This document shows positions 58,788 through 64,000 of a stretch of 64,000 nucleotides of DNA, piece after piece. The notes beneath the pieces are model-generated. The model had not been told where the DNA came from. It ran no database searches and saw only the letters and a list, made by a program, of their open reading frames with translations. Source of the stretch: Tridacna crocea (Eukaryota; Mollusca; Bivalvia; Cardiida; Cardiidae). Each line of letters begins with the position of its first letter. Within the stretch, counting starts at the first letter, position 1. The DNA lies in NCBI GenBank assembly GCA_943736015.1, contig OX031066.1:10668245-10732244 (forward strand), written 5' to 3'. The position numbers and the translations under genes were made by a program.

Positions 58788-60625
58788 CGATTTATATTAG
58801 GGCACCATTTTGTTTGGCTGACTGGGCCCATTTTGATTTCTCAAAGCCTCTCTGACTGGCAGACCGGGCCCATTTTTGAATTTCTCACAGCCTCTCTGAT
58901 TGGCTGTTGGCACCCATTCTGATTTCCTAAAAGCTTCTGTGATTGGATAATTTCACAGAGGGATGAGATTTGATTGGATGATTGGGAGGGGGGGGTATAT
59001 ATTTATCCTTATTGACCCCTTACCATACAATGACGCCTTTTAACACCCCTAAAAGAGAAGACTTTGGAAAATAATCTGAGAAAAGGAGACAATGCAGGTT
59101 ACCAGCATTTTCTCCTTTTCCCACAATGTTTTCTACCCTATCAAAGAAAATTTTGATTATTAGTTATTCTTACATCTTATTGTATCTTTATGGCCTATTT
59201 TTTTAATTCTTCAAACGAAAACGAGATCTTTTTTTCATCGGAAAAAGTTTCTGCAACAGCAACCGCTTGCTTCTGAATTTTATTTTTTGGTGCAGCGGTT
59301 AAACATAACATTGACTTTTGACTCGCACGGTCACCAAAACTGACCCTGGTATGAAAACAGGGAAATGTTTCATTTACCTTTCTTGGATTTGTGCAACAGG
59401 TATCAATTGCCTCCAAAAGTGTCTAAGTTGATTTTACGATTTCATGCGCAGCACGTAACCGTCTCATATGGGTGAGATGGTCATCGCAACCGAATCATTG
59501 GCCCTAGTGAGAAAAAATGAAAAAAGAAAAATCCCCATATTTGACTTGAGAAACAGGTGTCGTCTGCTATGAAATGTCCCGTAAGTCGATTTTTTCATGT
59601 TTTCGCGGATACGTAACTGGCACCTACGAGACAGTAGTCAGCGTAAATGGATTTGTTGTCATGGTATAAAGAGATTGGAGGAAAAAAAAATAGAAAATTT
59701 GTTCTCTATATTTGACTTAAGAAACAGGTGTCGTCTGCTATGAAATGTCCCGTAAGTCGATTTTTCATGTTTTTGCGGATACGTAACTGGCACCTACGAG
59801 AAAGTAGTCAACGTAAATGGGTTTGTTGTCACGTACAATATAAGAGATTGGAGAAAAAAAATAATAAAGAATTCAGTTCTCTTTCTTTGACTTATGCAAC
59901 AGGAAGCAGTTGCTACTGAAAAGAGTCTTCATGTCTTTTTTTAACCACTTATCACATCATTTTCTGGTGTTCTCGCATGTGCGTAACTGGCACGTATGAA
60001 ACAGTAGTCAACGTAACTGGGTTTCTTGTTGCGGTTTGAAGATATCAGAAAAATTATGCTTCAGTTCCTTGCTACTGAAAAAGTTTTCAGTCTTTTTTTA
60101 GCCACTTGTCACATTGTTTTCTGTGCTTTTTGCATGTGCGTAACTGGCACGTATGAGATGGTAATCAACGTAACTGGGTTTCTTGTCGTGGTTTAAAGCG
60201 ATTAGAAAAAATAGCATTTCAGTTCCCTTTGTTTGATTTAGGCAATAGGAAACAATTGCTACAGAAAGAGTTTTCAGTCTCTTTTTTAGCAACTTCTCAC
60301 AATTAATTTCTGTGTGTTTTTTTCACACTGTACATTGATCATTTTGGCTTATATGAATTTGATGTGGCCCAAATCAGGAAATCCAATTAAAGGGTAAAGA
60401 GGGGAATCAAGGGTTTACTTTAAGGGAAGTAACTCTTGCAAGGGGCTTGAAAAGACCAAAACAAGGTCTTCTGCCACCTTGTTTTCGTTAATTTTGGCCC
60501 TTTTTCAGTGAAATCTGGCATGTGTGGATGGTGCATGCCTGGCAGTTTGCCAAGGACTGCACAGCAGCCTTTAAAAAAAGACTTTAAATCCACTTTTATG
60601 CCGTTTTTTGTTCACTGTTTTCTAT
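58788..60625 (+). repeat. Unit 33 (higher-order position 5)
   Basis: TATA 58996-59006, 8-G tract. Matches unit 26, including the extra A at about 60574. Confidence 0.97.
59065..59135 (+). ncRNA. Pre-miRNA-like hairpin, unit 33
   Basis: Identical to unit 1. Confidence 0.55.
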
Positions 60626-62460
60626 CGATTTATATTAGGGCACCATTTTGTTTGGCTGACTGGGCCCATTTTGATTTCTCAAAGCCTCTCTGACTGGCAG
60701 ACCGGGCCCATTTTTGAATTTCTCACAGCCTCTCTGATTGGCTGTTGGCACCCATTCTGATTTCCTAAAAGCTTCTGTGATTGGATAATTTCACAGAGGG
60801 ATGAGATTTGATTGGATGATTGGGAGGGGGGGGTATATATTTATCCTTATTGACCCCTTACCATACAATGACGCCTTTTAACACCCCTAAAAGAGAAGAC
60901 TTTGGAAAATAATCTGAGAAAAGGAGACAATGCAGGTTACCAGCATTTTCTCCTTTTCCCACAATGTTTTCTACCCTATCAAAGAAAATTTTGATTATTA
61001 GTTATTCTTACATCTTATTGTATCTTTATGGCCTATTTTTTTAATTCTTCAAACGAAAAACGAGATCTTTTTTTCATCGGAAAAAGTTTCTGCAACAGCA
61101 ACCGCTTGCTTCTGAATTTTATTTTTTGGTGCAGCGGTTAAACATAACATTGACTTTTGACTCGCACGGTCACCAAAACTGACCCTGGTATGAAAACAGG
61201 GAAATGTTTCATTTACCTTTCTTGGATTTGTGCAACAGGTATCAATTGCCTCCAAAAGTGTCTAAGTTGATTTTACGATTTCATGCGCAGCACGTAACCG
61301 TCTCATATGGTGATGGTCATCGCAACCGAATCATTGGCCCTAGTGAGAAAAAATGAAAAAAGAAAAATCCCCATATTTGACTTGAGAAACAGGTGTCGTC
61401 TGCTATGAAATGTCCCGTAAGTCGATTTTTTCATGTTTTCGCGGATACGTAACTGGCACCTACGAGACAGTAGTCAGCGTAAATGGATTTGTTGTCATGG
61501 TATAAAGAGATTGGAGGAAAAAAAAATAGAAAATTTGTTTCCTATATTTGACTTAAGAAACAGGTGTCGTCTGCTATGAAATGTCCCGTAAGTCAATTTT
61601 TCATGTTTTTGCGGATACGTAACTGGCACCTACGAGAAAGTAGTCAACGTAAATGGGTTTGTTGTCACGTACGATATAAAGAGATTGGAGAAAAAAAATA
61701 ATAAAGAATTCAGTTCTCTTTCTTTGACTTATGCAACAGGAAGCAGTTGCTACTGAAAAGAGTCTTCATGTCTTTTTTTAGCCACTTATCACATCATTTT
61801 CTGGTGTTCTCGCATGTGCGTAACTGGCACGTATGAAACAGTAGTCAACGTAACTGGGTTTCTTGTTGCGGTTTGAAGATATCAGAAAAATTATGCTTCA
61901 GTTCCTTGCTACTGAAAGAGTTTTCAGTCTTTTTTTAGCCACTTGTCACATTGTTTTCTGTGCTTTTTGCATGTGCGTAACTGGCACGTATGAGATGGTA
62001 ATCAACGTAACTGGGTTTCTTGTCGTGGTTTAAAGCGATTAGAAAAAATAGCATTTCAGTTCCCTTTGTTTGATTTATGCAATAGGAAACAATTGCTACA
62101 GAAAGAGTTTTCAGTCTCTTTTTTAGCAACTTCTCACAATTAATTTCTGTGTGTTTTTTTCACACTGTACATTGATCATTTGGCTTATATGAATTTGATG
62201 TGGCCCAAATCAGGAAATCCAATTAAAGGGTAAAGGGGGGAATCAAGGGTTTACTTTAAGGGGAGTAACTCTTGCAAGGGGCTTGAAAAGACCAAAACAA
62301 GGTCTTCTGCCACCTTGTTTTCTTTAATTTTGGCCCTTTTTCAGTGAAATCTGGCATGTGTGGATGGTGCATGCCTGGCAGTTTGCAAAGGACTGCACAG
62401 CAGCCTTTAAAAAAGACTTTAAATCCACTTTTATGCCGTTTTTTGTTCACTGTTTTCTAT
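60626..62460 (+). repeat. Unit 34 (higher-order position 6), shortest unit
   Basis: 1,835 bp. TATA 60834-60844, 8-G tract. As unit 27 but with GAGATCTTTTTTTC. Confidence 0.97.
60903..60973 (+). ncRNA. Pre-miRNA-like hairpin, unit 34
   Basis: Identical to unit 1. Confidence 0.55.
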
Positions 62461-64000
62461 CGATTTATATTAGGGCGCCATTTTGTTTGGCTGACTGGGC
62501 CCATTTTGATTTCTCAAAGCCTCTCTGACTGGCAGACCGGGCCCATTTTTGAAATTCTCACAGCCTCTCTGATTGGCTGTTGGCACCCATTCTGATTTCC
62601 TAAAAGCTTCTGTGATTGGATAATTTCACAGAGGGATGAGATTTGATTGGATGATTGGGAGGGGGGGTATATATTTATCCTTATTGACCCCTTACCATAC
62701 AATGACGCCTTTTAACACCCCTAAAAGAGAAGACTTTGGAAAATAATCTGAGAAAAGGAGACAATGCAGGTTACCAGCATTTTCTCCTTTTCCCACAATG
62801 TTTTCTACCCTATCAAAGAAAATTTTGATTATTAGTTATTCTTACATCTTATTGTATCTTTATGGCCTATTTTTTTAATTCTTCAAACGAAAACGAGATC
62901 TTTTTTTCATCGGAAAAAGTTTCTGCAACAGCAACCGCTTGCTTCTGAATTTTATTTTTTGGTGCAGCGGTTAAACATAACATTGACTTTTGACTCGCAC
63001 GGTCACCAAAACTGACCCTGGTATGAAAACAGGGAAATGTTTCATTTACCTTTCTTGGATTTGTGCAACAGGTATCAATTGCCTCCAAAAGTGTCTAAGT
63101 TGATTTTACGATTTCATGCGCAGCACGTAACCGTCTCATATGGGTGAGATGGTCATCGCAACCGAATCATTGGCCCTAGTGAGAAAAAATGAAAAAAGAA
63201 AAATCCCCATATTTGACTTGAGAAACAGGTGTCGTCTGCTATGAAATGTCCCGTAAGTCGATTTTTTCATGTTTTCGCGGATACGTAACTGGCACCTACG
63301 AGACAGTAGTCAGCGTAAATGGATTTGTTGTCATGGTATAAAGAGATTGGAGGAAAAAAAAAATAGAAAATTTGTTCCCTATATTTGACTTAAGAAACAG
63401 GTGTCGTTTGCTATGAAATGTCCCGTAAGTCGATTTTTCATGTTTTTGCGGATACGTAACTGGCACCTACGAGAAAGTAGTCAACGTAAATGGGTTTGTT
63501 GTCACGTACGATATAAGAGATTGGAGAAAAAAAATAATAAAGAATTCAGTTCTCTTTCTTTGACTTATGCAACAGGAAGCAGTTGCTACTGAAAAGAGTC
63601 TTCATGTCTTTTTTTAGCCACTTATCACATCATTTTCTGGTGTTCTCGCATGTGCGTAACTGGCACGTATGAAACAGTAGTCAACGTAACTGGGTTTCTT
63701 GTTGCGGTTTGAAGATATCAGAAAAATTATGCTTCAGTTCCTTGCTACTGAAAAAGTTTTCAGTCTTTTTTTAGCCACTTGTCACATTGTTTTCTGTGCT
63801 TTTTGCATGTGCGTAACTGGCACGTATGAGATGGTAATCAACGTAACTGGGTTTCTTGTCGTGGTTTAAAGCGATTAGAAAAAATAGCATTTCAGTTCCC
63901 TTTGTTTGATTTAGGCAATAGGAAACAATTGCTACAGAAAGAGTTTTCAGTCTCTTTTTTAGCAACTTCTCACAATTAATTTCTGTGTGTTTTTTTCACA
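62461..64000 (+). repeat. Unit 35 (higher-order position 7), cut by window end
   Basis: TATA 62668-62678, 7-G tract. 1,540 bp present, stopping in sub-repeat S6 within the T-run before CACAC. Matches unit 28. Confidence 0.97.
62737..62807 (+). ncRNA. Pre-miRNA-like hairpin, unit 35
   Basis: Identical to unit 1. Confidence 0.55.

Larger units (their letters stand above)
1..64000. repeat. Tandem array of a ~1,837-bp unit (34 full copies + 1 partial)
   Basis: The same unit recurs head to tail from the first to the last base, always in the same orientation. Counting from the ATCGAT site that I use as the phase marker, starts are 1,835-1,838 bp apart. Differences between units are scattered single-base substitutions and small length changes in homopolymers. 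There is no insertion, inversion or non-repeat spacer anywhere in 64 kb. Each unit has one EcoRI-type GAATTC, one AAGCTT and one ATCGAT, so such a digest should give a ladder of about 1.84 kb. The unit is AT-rich with long T and A tracts. No protein family is recognisable in any frame. I see a long satellite or tandemly amplified non-coding gene; its species and chromosomal position cannot be told from the sequence. Confidence 0.99.
51440..64000. repeat. Seven-unit higher-order repeat, copy B (units 29-35, cut by window end)
   Basis: Same series as copy A at an offset of 12,858-12,859 bp. By eye I found five differences over the compared part: 40792/53651, 42075/54934, 45270/58129, 48210/61068, and one G in the tract before the TATA box of unit 27 versus 34. 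The list may not be exhaustive. Confidence 0.85.

Noticed and set aside
1..64000. CRISPR array, phage or bacterial operon
   Set aside because: The repeat is 1.84 kb without short repeat-spacer structure, and there are no prokaryotic genes or ribosome binding sites.
51440..64000. Seven-unit copy B as a pure assembly duplicate of copy A
   Set aside because: Not fully excluded, but the copies differ at several separate sites, and one of these (ATTACTTATT in unit 30) is shared with other units (15, 19), which random consensus error would not produce.

Overview
The whole window is one uninterrupted head-to-tail tandem array. With the phase set at base 1, it holds 34 complete copies and one partial copy of a unit of about 1,837 bp (units range from 1,835 to 1,838 bp). 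There is no unique flanking sequence, no recognisable protein gene, no rRNA or tRNA, no transposase and no CRISPR. The array runs past both ends of the window. Higher-order satellite structure, a TATA/CCAAT promoter in every unit and a CpG-biased spread of variants point to a eukaryotic nuclear genome with DNA methylation, most likely an animal. I cannot name the species.

Layout of one unit (unit 1, 1-1836). Bases 25-198 form a small tandem array of about 43-bp cassettes that carries four perfect GATTGG (inverted CCAAT) boxes. A G-tract and a TATA box follow at 201-217, so the start of transcription is predicted near 236-240. Bases 276-346 form a strong pre-miRNA-like hairpin: 31 opposed positions with only 4 mismatches and a 9-nt loop. 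Bases 591 to about 1556 are six diverged sub-repeats of about 160-183 bp, four of which carry a GTAACTGGCAC core. The last part (about 1557-1836) contains a 10-bp perfect inverted repeat (1670-1697) and a polypyrimidine-CAG stretch that resembles a splice acceptor.

Regional structure. Units 5-9 (7.35-16.5 kb) alternate between two variants, giving a dimeric higher-order repeat of about 3.67 kb. Units 10-12 are near-identical neighbours of another type. From the second half of unit 12 (about 21.3 kb) to the end a third family prevails. Inside it, units 22-28 and 29-35 are two near-identical copies of a seven-unit (about 12.86 kb) higher-order repeat with an internal 4+3 pattern. Units 4 and 12 are chimeras between families.

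How the parts may work together (inference). Each unit looks like a complete small RNA polymerase II transcription unit in which a CCAAT/TATA promoter drives a short leader and then a hairpin RNA. With at least 35 copies in tandem, this could be a high-dosage small-RNA locus, similar in arrangement to the zebrafish miR-430 and Xenopus miR-427 arrays. The AAGTGC seed of that family is not present in the unit. The short open reading frames in the array are broken by one-base indels between units and look non-coding.
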